Origin: an uncultured Ignavibacteria bacterium
Lineage (GTDB): Bacteria > Bacteroidota > Ignavibacteria > Kapaibacteriales > Kapaibacteriaceae
Reading direction: 5' to 3'
DNA length: 64,000 nucleotides
NCBI GenBank assembly: GCA_903939735.1
Contig: CAJAIA010000022.1
Span: forward strand, 1-64,000
Every line of letters starts with the position of its first letter. Positions within the stretch are counted from its first letter, which is position 1. The notes under the pieces are model-generated. The model did no database searches. It was not told the DNA's origin and was given only the letters and a program-made list of their open reading frames with translations. The position numbers were made by a program, and so were the translations under genes. Shown in pieces: positions 8,348 to 20,149 of the stretch.

Positions 8348-11110
8348 ATGCGCTCAACGATCGTCCTAAAGGGCACTATTACCGACGTTAGCGAATCGTC
8401 GCAACAGGTTGAAATAACAGATGAGTACGGCGTTATCCACACTCAGGATATCTGTCCGAAGCTCCCGGACGGACTATGGTTATCCACATGTGCATATCTG
8501 CGTGGATACGGTGTTCACGTCATTGAGGTTGATGGTGGAGCGGTTGTAACGGTAGTTCAGCCGGACGTGCTCGTTGATGTGTCTGAGGCTGCCGCGGCCG
8601 TGGGAACGAGTCATGCCGGACACCTTGTGCGACGTCTGCGTGCGCCGGGGATGCAGTCTGCTACAGTGCAGGGGCTGTTGATCAACGGGGTTTTCGACCT
8701 ATTGGTGCAGGACCCCACATTGAGCGATGACGAGTGTGTCCGCATAGCTGCTTCTACGCGCCCCCTATCAATGGCATTGCTGGCGCGCTCGGGGGAAGCC
8801 GACTCTGTAGGAGCGAGCATTCGGGCATGCCTCCCTGCTCTACGAGCGATGCTTCTGAAGTGGCAGGGCGAACGACTTGAGCTTGAGCCGTTTTATATGT
8901 CCCCACTGTGGGGCCTTCAGGGTCGTGCCGACATTCTACGTGTCCTCGACGATCGCATCGATGTTGTGGAGATGAAGGCAGGAAAACCACCGTCGCAATC
9001 ATCGGTCGTTCGACCCGATCATGCAGCGCAAGTTGCCGGATATGCCGCAATCATGGGGTCGATCATGCCGACAACGGCAATTTCGACGTCGGTGTGGTAT
9101 GTCAGAGCGGAGCAAGACCCGATTCGGGACGTCGATGCCAGAGCTGCGATAGGCTCGTTGATTGCCGCACGTAATGCTCTTCTTATCAGTGATACTGCCC
9201 TCCAACAACGCAGCGCAGCGCCGCTTCAATGGCTTAGCAAAGCGCAAACTGGGGGCTCATCGTACGAGTATCAGGCGACGGATGAACTTCGACACGCGCT
9301 CCGTAGGTGTGAGGATACTGAGCTGCTTGCGCTACGAGCATGGATGTCGATGGCAGCACAGATGCACGCGTCGATGCGGCTTGGCGGGAGCGGACAGCGC
9401 TCCTTGGCTGATGTGTGGTCTGTTCCACGCGAGGATAAGCAACGGTCAACAGTTGTATTGATGGATCTCACCGTCGATCATGATGCCTCGCAATTCAATA
9501 CGCTGCACATCGTGTTTCGCACAGCAGAGCAGCGACGTGATTCGTCTCTTCGTGTGGGCGACCAAGTGATTGTGTATCCACAACCACGTGATGACGCATC
9601 GCCATGCGATTCGGCGATGTATAAGGGCGTCATACGGGAGATCTCACCGCTGCATATCTGCGTTGCACTACGGAACAAGTTTGTTCATCGCGACGTCTTT
9701 GCGAGCGACCCATGGGTAGTCGAACAAGACGTGATGGATAGCTCTGCGCGATCGCTCTATGCCGGACTGCGTGCGTTGGTTGATGCCGAGCCGCGAAGGC
9801 GCGCTGTGCTTCTCGGACGCGTCTCACCGGCACATGACAAGCCTCATGCGCTCGCCTTCGCCGATTGCACAACCGAGCAACAAGACGTGATTGCACGGGC
9901 TCTCGCTGCACGCGAGCTCTTCCTCATTCAGGGTCCACCCGGCACGGGTAAGACCTCAACGATTATTCGTCGCATTGTTCAGCAGCTTGTTGCAGCAGAT
10001 GGCGAACGTGTTCTTGCTCTGGCATATACCAATCGTGCTGCCAACGAGTTATGTGCCGTGCTTGACCGAAATGCAATCCCCTATGTGCGGCACGGAAGCG
10101 TTGAAGGAGCTGAAGGGGCGCACGCGCTCCCGCTCCTAGCCCGCACGTCGAGTCCGACGGAACTTGGCGACCTCGTTGCCAACGCTCGCTGTGTTGTTGC
10201 GACCGTACAGTCGATGTATTCAGGATCTGAGATCTGGGAGTTTGGCGACTTCACCACCGTGATCGTCGATGAAGCATCACAGATTATTGAACCGTCGCTC
10301 CTTGGCATCGCTGCGCGTGTGCCACGGGCAATCCTTGTTGGCGACCAATGCCAGCTGCCACCCGTTCTTACGCTTCCGCCTGGTAGCACAGCAACGGCCC
10401 ATCCTGCCTTGCAGGCGCTCGGACTCGCGTCACTGGATCGATCTGCCTTTGAGCGATTGGTCGAACGTGCGGAGGAGCGCGGCGACACCGCCTCATTTGC
10501 AATGCTCACGCAACAAGGCCGCATGCATGCAGAAATCATGGATGTGGTATCGGAGCCAGTATACGATGGCAGACTCGAGACGCTTCTACCATGGCAGCGT
10601 GCATCCACGCCGACGCCATGGGCTGAATTGATCCCAGCACGCGCAGTGTTTGTTCCCATTGTTGCCGAGGATCAAGCAGGCGCTGAGGCAGCGTACATCG
10701 TGCGAATCGTCTGTGCGTTGGCTGCATTGGCTGCAACGGATGGAAGAACACTTGATCTCGGTATCATCACGCCGTTTCGTGTACAGAATAACCGGATCCG
10801 CGATCTGCTTCCAGCAGAGCTTCGCGAGTCCATCACGGTTGATACGGTAGAGCGGTTTCAAGGGAGTGAACGCGACATCATTGTGTATGGCACCACCGTT
10901 GCCAACGCGCAGGAACTGGAGTCCATTGAGTCGCCATTCGACATTCATGGACGTCGCATTGATCGTAAGCTAAATGTGGCCGTGACTCGCGCGCGACAAC
11001 AACTCGTTGTTGTCGGCAATGACAACGTTGTACTCGCATCAGCAGCGTATCGTAACGTCCTCGCACGTTTGGAACGCGTCGTAGATTTGCGTCATGGCAG
11101 GACACAGTAA
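8348..11110 (+). CDS. Dna2-like nuclease-helicase (PD-(D/E)XK + SF1B)
   Basis: 920-residue fusion. The N-terminal half has a Cas4/Dna2-type nuclease core: GLQGRADILR (catalytic Asp about 194), VVEMKAGK (E-x-K about 207) and HAAQVAGYAAIM (QxxxY motif). The C-terminal half is a superfamily 1B helicase of the UPF1/Dna2 group: Walker [12 protein letters not shown] (about 527), VDEASQIIEP (about 640), VGDQCQLPPV, DTVERFQGSERDIIV and LNVAVTRAR. The four-cysteine iron-sulfur cluster of eukaryotic Dna2 is not evident. It starts 17 bases after recJ and overlaps yebC by 17 bases. Likely role: DNA end processing or flap removal in recombination, inferred from domains and neighbours. Confidence 0.87.
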   Translation: MRSTIVLKGTITDVSESSQQVEITDEYGVIHTQDICPKLPDGLWLSTCAYLRGYGVHVIEVDGGAVVTVVQPDVLVDVSEAAAAVGTSHAGHLVRRLRAPGMQSATVQGLLINGVFDLLVQDPTLSDDECVRIAASTRPLSMALLARSGEADSVGASIRACLPALRAMLLKWQGERLELEPFYMSPLWGLQGRADILRVLDDRIDVVEMKAGKPPSQSSVVRPDHAAQVAGYAAIMGSIMPTTAISTSVWYVRAEQDPIRDVDARAAIGSLIAARNALLISDTALQQRSAAPLQWLSKAQTGGSSYEYQATDELRHALRRCEDTELLALRAWMSMAAQMHASMRLGGSGQRSLADVWSVPREDKQRSTVVLMDLTVDHDASQFNTLHIVFRTAEQRRDSSLRVGDQVIVYPQPRDDASPCDSAMYKGVIREISPLHICVALRNKFVHRDVFASDPWVVEQDVMDSSARSLYAGLRALVDAEPRRRAVLLGRVSPAHDKPHALAFADCTTEQQDVIARALAARELFLIQGPPGTGKTSTIIRRIVQQLVAADGERVLALAYTNRAANELCAVLDRNAIPYVRHGSVEGAEGAHALPLLARTSSPTELGDLVANARCVVATVQSMYSGSEIWEFGDFTTVIVDEASQIIEPSLLGIAARVPRAILVGDQCQLPPVLTLPPGSTATAHPALQALGLASLDRSAFERLVERAEERGDTASFAMLTQQGRMHAEIMDVVSEPVYDGRLETLLPWQRASTPTPWAELIPARAVFVPIVAEDQAGAEAAYIVRIVCALAALAATDGRTLDLGIITPFRVQNNRIRDLLPAELRESITVDTVERFQGSERDIIVYGTTVANAQELESIESPFDIHGRRIDRKLNVAVTRARQQLVVVGNDNVVLASAAYRNVLARLERVVDLRHGRTQ

Positions 11111-11831
11111 ATGGGCAAACATCAAACGACGCAAGGCCGTCGTTGATGTCCGACGTGGAAAGTTGTTCACGAAGTGCTCAAAGGAAATCATCGTTGCTTC
11201 GCGCTTGGGTGGTGGCGATCCCGACAGCAATGCGCGCCTTCGAATGGCCATTGAAAATGCTCGTGGTGTTTCGATGCCGGTGGAGAACATACGCAGAGCA
11301 ATTCAACGTGGCACAGGCGAGATTGAAGGCGTCGTCTATGAGGACGTCACCTACGAAGGATACGGTCCGCTCGGTGTGGCAATGATCGTTGTGTGCACCA
11401 CTGACCATCGCAACAGAACAACACAGGAACTTCGCGCGACATTTTCGAAGTACGGCGGCAATCTTGGTGAAACCAATTCTGTGTCATGGGGCTTCACACG
11501 CCGCGGTCAGATCCGCGTGGAAGCGACGGCAACAGAGGAAGAGTTCCTCGAGCACGGACTCAATGCCGGCGTCGACGATGTGCATGTTATCGACGATGGG
11601 GCCGTGATGTTCTGTAGCGTCGAATCACTTGGTACATCGGCCAATGCGCTAACGGCACGCGGACTCACGGTGCGCGAGCAGCACATTGTTTACGAACCAC
11701 AAACCTTGGTAGATTGCTCGTCCGACGCACAGCAGACCATCATGCTTCACAAGATGCTGGATGTGTTGGATGACAACGACGACGTGCAGAACGTTTTCCA
11801 TAACGCCGACCTTCCCGACGAGGACGAGTAA
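11094..11831 (+). CDS. YebC/PmpR family regulatory protein
   Basis: 245-residue member of the YebC/TACO1 family. The hallmark start MAGHSKWANIKRRKAVVDVRR is present, followed by VEDVTYEGYGP-type and GGNLGETNSVSWGF segments. Family members have been described as transcription regulators and, more recently, as factors easing translation through proline runs. YebC is often next to ruvC, as here (the ruvC start follows its stop directly). Its start lies inside the end of the helicase gene. Confidence 0.95.
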   Translation: MAGHSKWANIKRRKAVVDVRRGKLFTKCSKEIIVASRLGGGDPDSNARLRMAIENARGVSMPVENIRRAIQRGTGEIEGVVYEDVTYEGYGPLGVAMIVVCTTDHRNRTTQELRATFSKYGGNLGETNSVSWGFTRRGQIRVEATATEEEFLEHGLNAGVDDVHVIDDGAVMFCSVESLGTSANALTARGLTVREQHIVYEPQTLVDCSSDAQQTIMLHKMLDVLDDNDDVQNVFHNADLPDEDE

Positions 11832-14643
<2,812 letters not shown>

Positions 14644-14646
14644 CAC

Positions 14647-15561
14647 ATGAACACTGCCTTCCCGCCTTTCATCAGGTTCCTCCTTATCGCAAACGTCGTC
14701 GTGTTTGTGGTGGAGAATCTCTTTCTTGCCGGACTCACCTATGGTGGGACACGTCTCGATGTATTGATGATGCAGTGGTTCGCACTCATGCCCATCGACA
14801 GTGGCTTTCTCCCCTGGCAATTGGTTTCGTATCAATTCATGCACGGGAGTATCGGGCACCTCTTCTTCAACATGCTCGCACTTTGGATGTTCGGCATGGA
14901 GCTCGAGCATCTCTGGGGTACACGTCGGTTTGCAACGTATTACCTCCTTTCGGGCATAGCAGCCGGAGCAACGCACATTCTGATCAATACCCTCATGGGC
15001 GGACCGGGAGCACCAACCGTTGGAGCTTCGGGATCGATCATGGGTGTTCTGCTTGCGTTTGGTCTAACGTTCCCGACGCGTCCCGTAATGATGTTCCCAA
15101 TCTTCTTCCCGATCCCTGCGCGCATCTTTGTGATGCTCTATGCCGGACTAGATCTCGTGATGGGGATCATGAATACGAATGATGGCGTTGCCCACTTTGC
15201 GCACCTTGGTGGTGCACTCGGCGGTTGGCTGTTGCTGCGATTTGGCGCTCCACTCTTCCGTCTTGTCGATGGTCAATCAGGTGCAATGCCAAGGGGCTTG
15301 CGCGACGAGGACGCTATCGATGTTGAGTATCGTGATGTTCCGCGGCAACGCGTACAGTACGACTATCAGAACGAAACAGCTACAGCGCCTCCGCCTCCTC
15401 CGGCGCCACGCACAGCTACACCGACGCGGTTCGTTGTAGATGGTGAAGCGATCACACAAGAAACAATCGACGAGATTCTCGATAAGATCTCACAAGCTGG
15501 GTATCATAGTCTCACAGAACACGAAAAGCGTATTCTGTTCGAAGTCAGTCGCCAAATCTGA
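14647..15561 (+). CDS. Rhomboid family intramembrane serine protease
   Basis: 304-residue inner-membrane protease with six predicted membrane spans in the first 200 residues. Rhomboid landmarks: HGSIGHLFFNMLALWMFG in the second-span region, GASGSIMG (catalytic Ser about 129), and FAHLGGALGG in the last span (catalytic His about 184). A cytosolic tail with a proline run (about 247-253) ends in a small helical domain resembling DUF6576, seen on many Bacteroidota rhomboids. Substrate unknown. It sits between pgk and the split ispG with 3-base gaps, so it is probably in their transcript. Confidence 0.9.
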   Translation: MNTAFPPFIRFLLIANVVVFVVENLFLAGLTYGGTRLDVLMMQWFALMPIDSGFLPWQLVSYQFMHGSIGHLFFNMLALWMFGMELEHLWGTRRFATYYLLSGIAAGATHILINTLMGGPGAPTVGASGSIMGVLLAFGLTFPTRPVMMFPIFFPIPARIFVMLYAGLDLVMGIMNTNDGVAHFAHLGGALGGWLLLRFGAPLFRLVDGQSGAMPRGLRDEDAIDVEYRDVPRQRVQYDYQNETATAPPPPPAPRTATPTRFVVDGEAITQETIDEILDKISQAGYHSLTEHEKRILFEVSRQI

Positions 15562-15564
15562 ACT

Positions 15565-16467
15565 ATGGATCTCGACGTACAGTCACTTCCGCCCTACTGT
15601 GATTCACTCACAGAGTACCGTCGCCGTCAGACGTGCACGGTTACGATCGGTGATCTCACGATGGGGTCAGCTGCACCAATTCGCGTGCAGTCAATGACCA
15701 CGACCAACACGATGGATACGCAAGCGACCATCGAGCAGTCGATTCGCATGATCGAAGCTGGTTGCGAGCTTGTTCGCATCACGGCTCCCAGTATGCGCGA
15801 GGCAAAGAACCTTGAGCACATTCGAGCGGGGCTTCGTGAACGTGGCTACACAACGCCGTTGGTAGCCGACATCCACTACACACCCAACGCAGCAGAGATT
15901 GCCGCCCGTGTCGTTGAAAAGGTCCGCATCAATCCCGGCAACTACGTTGATAAAAAGCAGTTTGCGGTGATTGAGTATTCCGATGCTGACTACGCACAGG
16001 AACTCGAGCGCATACGCGATCGATTTGTTCCGCTTTTGAAGATCTGCAAGGAGCACGGCACGGCGATGCGCATCGGTACCAACCACGGTTCGCTCTCGGA
16101 TCGCATCATGAGTCGCTATGGCGATAATCCCCATGGCATGGTGGAGTCTGCGTTGGAGTTTTTGCGCATTGCCGATGATGAAGGGTACAACAATATCGTG
16201 CTCTCCATGAAATCAAGTAATCCACTCATCATGGTTCAAGCATATCGCCTGCTTGTTGCGCGCTTACACCAGGAAAACATGAAGCCGTATCCACTTCACC
16301 TCGGTGTAACCGAAGCCGGAGATGGTGAAGATGGTCGTGTGAAGAGCGCCGTCGGCATTGGAACGCTCCTCGAGGACGGCCTTGGTGATACGATTCGCGT
16401 GTCGCTCACAGAAGAACCCGAAGCAGAGATCCCGGTAGCACAAGCGTTAGCGCGGAGGTACTCATGA
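15565..16467 (+). CDS. ispG: IspG (GcpE), N-terminal TIM-barrel half as a separate gene
   Basis: 300-residue protein equal to the TIM-barrel domain of 4-hydroxy-3-methylbut-2-enyl diphosphate synthase, the penultimate step of the MEP isoprenoid pathway. Seen: [107 protein letters not shown]. In relatives the chain runs on into an inserted domain and the iron-sulfur domain; here it stops after ARRYS. Those two domains are the next gene, overlapping by four bases (ATGA). Confidence 0.88.
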   Translation: MDLDVQSLPPYCDSLTEYRRRQTCTVTIGDLTMGSAAPIRVQSMTTTNTMDTQATIEQSIRMIEAGCELVRITAPSMREAKNLEHIRAGLRERGYTTPLVADIHYTPNAAEIAARVVEKVRINPGNYVDKKQFAVIEYSDADYAQELERIRDRFVPLLKICKEHGTAMRIGTNHGSLSDRIMSRYGDNPHGMVESALEFLRIADDEGYNNIVLSMKSSNPLIMVQAYRLLVARLHQENMKPYPLHLGVTEAGDGEDGRVKSAVGIGTLLEDGLGDTIRVSLTEEPEAEIPVAQALARRYS

Positions 16468-17489
16468 GAACTCCTTACGCATACGCGCGTCGTGCGTCGC
16501 GGACGGTTGCAACCATCGGGCATGATCACGTCCCTCGCGTGATTGCCAATCTTGTAGATCAGACCATCACGCGGATGGAAGATCTTGCAGCGATCGGACA
16601 CGTCTATGACCCCGTAACTGATAAGTGGGCCATGCGCGACCAAGCAGCTGAGTTCCTGTACATGGGGTCTGCCCCACTCCCCTTCATGGCACCAACCGGC
16701 ACACGCCAGTTGCTGGATGCTCCAACCTGGGCAACACATAGCGATCAGTTCTACTGCGTTCCAGTGTTTTCGATCGACACGTACCTGCAGGCAACTTCTC
16801 GGCACGCCGTGATGAATGTTGTGCGGTGTACCTGCGACCAGCTTACGGCAGACATTGTGCAGCAGTTAGCAACAGATACCACAGTCGTACTCCTGCTTTC
16901 GAGCACAGCACCATCGTACTACACGAGCATGCGTGCGACGATTGACGCGTGCACAGACAGTGGACTGCTTGCACCCATCATTCTCGAGCGCGAAGTTCGC
17001 GCTTCCTCCATCGATGTGTGCGTGTTGTATGCATCGACAGACCTCGGCGGATTACTGGTTGATGGCCTCGGTGATGGAACGATGCTTGGCGTCGGCACAG
17101 CTGATCATGTTGACGTACAACAGTCAATTCGTCTGGCCTTTACAATCCTGCAAGCCGCACGCACACGCATGACGAAGACAGAATACATCAGCTGTCCGTC
17201 GTGCGGTCGCACACTATTCGATCTCCAAGAAACAACGGCTCGTATTCGGTCGCATACAGATCACCTCAAGGGCGTTAAGATTGGCATCATGGGATGCATC
17301 GTTAACGGACCCGGTGAAATGGCAGACGCCGACTACGGATATGTGGGATCTGGTCCAGACCGCATTACTCTCTATCGCGGACAAGAGATTGTGCAACGAA
17401 ACATCCCATCTGATGGTGCCGTCGACGCACTCATCGACATCATCAAGTCCGATGACCGTTGGGTTGAGCCTGCGTTGACTGCCTTCTAA
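16464..17489 (+). CDS. ispG: IspG (GcpE), inserted domain plus 4Fe-4S domain as a separate gene
   Basis: 341-residue protein that continues the long-type IspG. Residues 1 to about 235 match the extra middle domain found in plant, Chlamydia and Bacteroidota IspG. The rest is the 4Fe-4S domain with CPSCGR (Cys about 244 and 247), GCIVNGPGE (Cys about 279 and the Glu ligand) and [17 protein letters not shown] strong ribosome site, GGAGG, lies 5 bases before the ATG, and the ATG overlaps the TGA of the first half. This looks like two deliberately translated polypeptides, but one missing or extra base would also produce it. Confidence 0.88.
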   Translation: MRTPYAYARRASRTVATIGHDHVPRVIANLVDQTITRMEDLAAIGHVYDPVTDKWAMRDQAAEFLYMGSAPLPFMAPTGTRQLLDAPTWATHSDQFYCVPVFSIDTYLQATSRHAVMNVVRCTCDQLTADIVQQLATDTTVVLLLSSTAPSYYTSMRATIDACTDSGLLAPIILEREVRASSIDVCVLYASTDLGGLLVDGLGDGTMLGVGTADHVDVQQSIRLAFTILQAARTRMTKTEYISCPSCGRTLFDLQETTARIRSHTDHLKGVKIGIMGCIVNGPGEMADADYGYVGSGPDRITLYRGQEIVQRNIPSDGAVDALIDIIKSDDRWVEPALTAF

Positions 17490-17493
17490 CGAA

Positions 17494-17526
17494 AACAGGC
17501 TCCATACCGATGGTATGAAGCCTGTT
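17494..17526. terminator. Bidirectional terminator, ispG / rplY
   Basis: A 15-pair stem with one C-A mismatch (17494-17508 with 17512-17526, loop GAT) between two convergent genes. A short T-rich stretch follows on both strands. Confidence 0.8.
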
Positions 17527-17555
17527 GATTTGCGTCGTTGTGTATCGCGTGAAGC

Positions 17556-18140
17556 TTACTTCTTCTTGCCAGGTGTTTCTTCTGCTGCAGCTGCCGAAAC
17601 CTTCGGGCTATGGCATGCAACAACAACTGCATCTGGACGGTCCGTAAACTCAACACCAGGGACATTGAGATCACGGACGTGAATCGCTTGACCACGGCCA
17701 AGGTTCGTCACATCTACATCGATATGCTCAGGCATAGTTGTTGGGTCGACCTTCACGTGTGCCTTGTGAATGATGTGCTCAATCGAGCCCCCTTCACGTA
17801 CACCGATCGCGAGACCAACGATGTGAAGCGGAATCTCAAGAGCGATCTTGTCACCAGCTACGATACCGAGCATGTCGATATGAAGGATCTTGTCCGTTAC
17901 AGGGTCGAATGTCACATCCTTGAGGATGCAGTGGAGCGCCTTACCACCCACTTCAAGGCTAACTGTCTTTGCTTCGGCAGTGTACACAACTGGGCGCAGC
18001 GAAAGTGTTTGCACCGAGAAGTGCACTGGGTCCTGACCCTTTGCGTAAAACACGCCCGGTGTGCGTCCGTCGCGGCGAAGTGCCTTCGCTCCTGTTTGTC
18101 CCGGAACACGTGGTTCGGCTGCGAGAATGATCTGGCTCAT
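17556..18140 (-). CDS. rplY: Large ribosomal subunit protein bL25 (CTC form)
   Basis: 194-residue 5S rRNA-binding protein with both the N-terminal L25 domain (GAKALRRDGRTPGVFYAKG, ILKDVTFDPVTDKILHIDM) and the C-terminal TL5/CTC domain (EIPLHIVGLAIGVREGGSIEH, PEHIDVDVTNLGRGQAIHVRDL). The tail is Ala/Glu/Lys-rich. The ATG at 18140 gives the family start MSQIILAAEPR; longer in-frame starts would overlap prs. It lies 34 bases downstream of prs, an arrangement common in bacteria. Confidence 0.95.
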   Translation of the reverse strand: MSQIILAAEPRVPGQTGAKALRRDGRTPGVFYAKGQDPVHFSVQTLSLRPVVYTAEAKTVSLEVGGKALHCILKDVTFDPVTDKILHIDMLGIVAGDKIALEIPLHIVGLAIGVREGGSIEHIIHKAHVKVDPTTMPEHIDVDVTNLGRGQAIHVRDLNVPGVEFTDRPDAVVVACHSPKVSAAAAEETPGKKK

Positions 18141-18174
18141 GATGTGACCTTGCGAGAATGTTTCGTGAACGGAA

Positions 18175-19122
18175 TCAGCTGATTGCCTTGTCGAACAAGG
18201 AGCTAATCGACTGATTTTCGTGGGTCCGAATGATTGCTTCTGCAAACAAATCAGCCACACTGAAGACTTCGATCTTTGGATGATCCCCACGGAGCGGGAT
18301 CGTATCACTTACGTACAGAACTGAAATTGCATCGCTTTGAGCAATGCGCTCCATTGCAGAACCTGAGAACACCGGATGTGTACAGACGCCGACAATCTTC
18401 TCGGCTCCCTGACCCTTCAATGCCTCAGCACACTGCACAAACGTGCTTCCCGTGTCGATAAGATCATCGATGATAATGACGTTCTTGCCATTGACATCAC
18501 CAATGATATTCATCACTTCAGCAACATTGTGCTTGGGACGACGCTTATCAACCACAACCAAATCTGCATCACCCACAAGCTTAGCATATGAGCGAGCCGT
18601 CTTCACACCACCAACATCCGGTGCGGCAACGGCGAGATTCGAAAGCTGCAATCGCTTCAGCAACGGCACCGTCACCGAAGAGGCGTACAGGTGGTCGAGC
18701 GGAATATCAAAAAAGCCCTGTAGCTGCGGTGTGTGGAGGTCCATCGTGATAACACGATTGGCACCAGCCTCTACCAACAAGTTCGCTACGAGCTTCGCAG
18801 TGATCGCAACACGTGGCTGATCTTTTCGATCCTGACGTGCATATCCAAAGTACGGGATTACTGCCGTGATGCGCCGAGCTGAAGCTCGCTTTGCCGCATC
18901 AATCAACATCAGGAGTTCGTGAATGTTATCCGAAGGGGCGAACGTGGACTGGACAATGTAAAGATCCACGCCACGGACGTTTTCTTCGTACTTCACCCAG
19001 ATTTCACCGTCGCTGAAATTGCGGATCGTTACCTTCGCGAGTTCCCGCTTGGTCGCATGTGCGATCCGTTGCGCGATCTCGGGGTTTGATCTGCCGGCGA
19101 CGATCTTAATCTCTGAATCCAC
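18175..19122 (-). CDS. prs: Ribose-phosphate pyrophosphokinase
   Basis: 315-residue enzyme making PRPP from ribose 5-phosphate and ATP, for nucleotides, histidine and tryptophan. Motifs: ARSNPEIA-type start, FSDGEIWVKYEENVRG, PYFGYARQDRK (ATP loop), DLHTPQLQGFF, DKRRPKHN, and the PRPP-binding loop VIIIDDLIDTGSTF. The start is GTG at 19122. In this organism PRPP would also feed the UbiA/DprE cassette at 37-40 kb. tRNA-Gln lies 28 bases upstream and may share the transcript. Confidence 0.97.
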   Translation of the reverse strand: MDSEIKIVAGRSNPEIAQRIAHATKRELAKVTIRNFSDGEIWVKYEENVRGVDLYIVQSTFAPSDNIHELLMLIDAAKRASARRITAVIPYFGYARQDRKDQPRVAITAKLVANLLVEAGANRVITMDLHTPQLQGFFDIPLDHLYASSVTVPLLKRLQLSNLAVAAPDVGGVKTARSYAKLVGDADLVVVDKRRPKHNVAEVMNIIGDVNGKNVIIIDDLIDTGSTFVQCAEALKGQGAEKIVGVCTHPVFSGSAMERIAQSDAISVLYVSDTIPLRGDHPKIEVFSVADLFAEAIIRTHENQSISSLFDKAIS

Positions 19123-19149
19123 GGTGTTTCCGGCTTGTAATCAGTTTGG

Positions 19150-19221
<72 letters not shown>

Positions 19222-19234
19222 AATTCAAGAGCCG

Positions 19235-19242
19235 CAAATATA
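19235..19242 (-). promoter_or_regulatory. TAnnTTTG promoter element for tRNA-Gln
   Basis: TATATTTG on the reverse strand, ending 13 bases before the tRNA 5' end. The element fills the space between GAGCCG (19229-19234) and CGGCTC (19243-19248), a perfect 6-base inverted repeat. Confidence 0.6.
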
Positions 19243-19274
19243 CGGCTCAGAACTACATCAGCAAAAGACTGTTA

Positions 19275-19307
19275 CACAGATGAGCCCCGTCAACGCGAGG
19301 CTCTGTG
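19275..19307 (-). terminator. Hairpin downstream of rpsR
   Basis: GAGCC (19282-19286) pairs with GGCTC (19299-19303), extended by CACA/TGTG outside a small bulge. It lies between the rpsR stop and the tRNA-Gln promoter, and a T-rich stretch (GTCTTTTG) follows a little beyond on the reverse strand. Confidence 0.5.
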
Positions 19308-19330
19308 AAACGTTTCGATCGTACTCGCGA

Positions 19331-19606
19331 TTAACGCGTGTCTTGCGCTACGAACGGAAGAAGAGCAAGATGGCGAGCGTACTTGATAGCACTGCATAGG
19401 CGACGCTGCTGCAACGCTGTTACGCCAGTGATACGACGCGGGAGGATCTTACCTTGGTCATTCGTGAAACGTCCAAGAAACTTCGGATCGAGGTAGTCGA
19501 TCAGACGAGACTTCTTGAGCGGATTTGTACGCTTCTTCGGCTGATTCCGCTTTTGACGGAACGGCGAATTGATCGTGTTCGGGTTTGGTGCTGTTGGCAT
19601 TGCCAC
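19331..19606 (-). CDS. rpsR: Small ribosomal subunit protein bS18
   Basis: 91-residue 30S platform protein. The family core is clear: [53 protein letters not shown] (key parts [22 protein letters not shown]). The N-terminal arm is basic and Asn/Pro-rich. GTG at 19606 is favoured by AGGAG 8 bases upstream; ATG at 19600 is the alternative. It follows rpmE, an unusual neighbour compared with the rpsF-rpsR pair of many bacteria. Confidence 0.96.
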   Translation of the reverse strand: MAMPTAPNPNTINSPFRQKRNQPKKRTNPLKKSRLIDYLDPKFLGRFTNDQGKILPRRITGVTALQQRRLCSAIKYARHLALLPFVAQDTR

Positions 19607-19621
19607 GGTGCGTTCTCCTGT

Positions 19622-19861
19622 TTACTTTCCTTGTGCCTTCGCATCGCGCACGGCTTGCGTCTTCTCGAGGCGCTTCTTGAAGCGATCCACGCGACCTGCT
19701 GTGTCGATAAGCATCTGCTTGCCCGTGTAGAACGGGTGCGACTTTGAATCGATTTCAAGAACCATGCGATCGCCCTTGTAGCACGAACGAGTCTTGAATG
19801 TAGAGCCATCGGTCATGACGATGTCGATGGTCTTGTATGCTGGGTGAATTCCCTTCTTCAT
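19622..19861 (-). CDS. rpmE: Large ribosomal subunit protein bL31
   Basis: 79-residue protein with the bL31 start MKKGIHPAYKTIDIVMTDGSTF and the diagnostic HPFYTGKQMLIDTAGRVDRFKKR. It carries only one cysteine (RSCYKGD), so the zinc-binding CxxC set of the classical form is missing; this is the zinc-independent version. The C-terminus has a 12-residue charged extension. Second gene of a small ribosomal transcript. Confidence 0.96.
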   Translation of the reverse strand: MKKGIHPAYKTIDIVMTDGSTFKTRSCYKGDRMVLEIDSKSHPFYTGKQMLIDTAGRVDRFKKRLEKTQAVRDAKAQGK

Positions 19862-19866
19862 CCTGA

Positions 19867-20040
19867 TTACCTCGATAGATCCATCTTTTCAATTTGACCA
19901 ACGTCGTCGACCTTAACGAAGCGCTCGAGGTACTTTACAGTACCCTTTTCCGAGCGGAACGCCTTGATGACTTTCACGCTGATCTTGCTGTCGCCGGCTT
20001 TCTTTTTGTTCTTGTCGCCGAATGTTTGCTGCTTTGCCAT
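19867..20040 (-). CDS. Small basic protein of unknown function, ribosomal operon
   Basis: 57 residues starting MAKQQTFGDKNKKKAG, lysine-rich in the first half, then SVKVIKAFRSEKGTVKYLERFVKVDDVGQIEKMDL, which looks like a compact beta-strand domain. I do not recognise the family. It is the first gene after a TAnnTTTG promoter and stops 5 bases before rpmE, so it is expressed with bL31 and bS18; a ribosome-associated role is inferred from that alone. The ATG at 20040 is chosen over an upstream in-frame start that would run back into the promoter. Confidence 0.7.
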   Translation of the reverse strand: MAKQQTFGDKNKKKAGDSKISVKVIKAFRSEKGTVKYLERFVKVDDVGQIEKMDLSR

Positions 20041-20088
20041 GACGTCCTCAATGTGCTGAGGTTTGGTAGATCGTGTTGATAAGAACGA

Positions 20089-20119
20089 CAAAGATACGGC
20101 AGCTTGCAATACTGTGCAA
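20089..20119 (-). promoter_or_regulatory. Promoter of the small-protein/rpmE/rpsR transcript
   Basis: On the reverse strand TTGCAC, 17 bases, then TATCTTTG (20089-20096), which matches both a sigma-70 -10 and TAnnTTTG. The leader to the first ATG is about 45 bases. Confidence 0.65.
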
Positions 20120-20149
20120 GTGCTTGTCGATTGGTCACTTGACGGTTGC

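Noticed and set aside
8433-8488. Replication origin suggested by two perfect DnaA boxes
   Set aside because: They lie inside a coding sequence, with no dnaA/dnaN/gidA neighbours and no AT-rich unwinding region.
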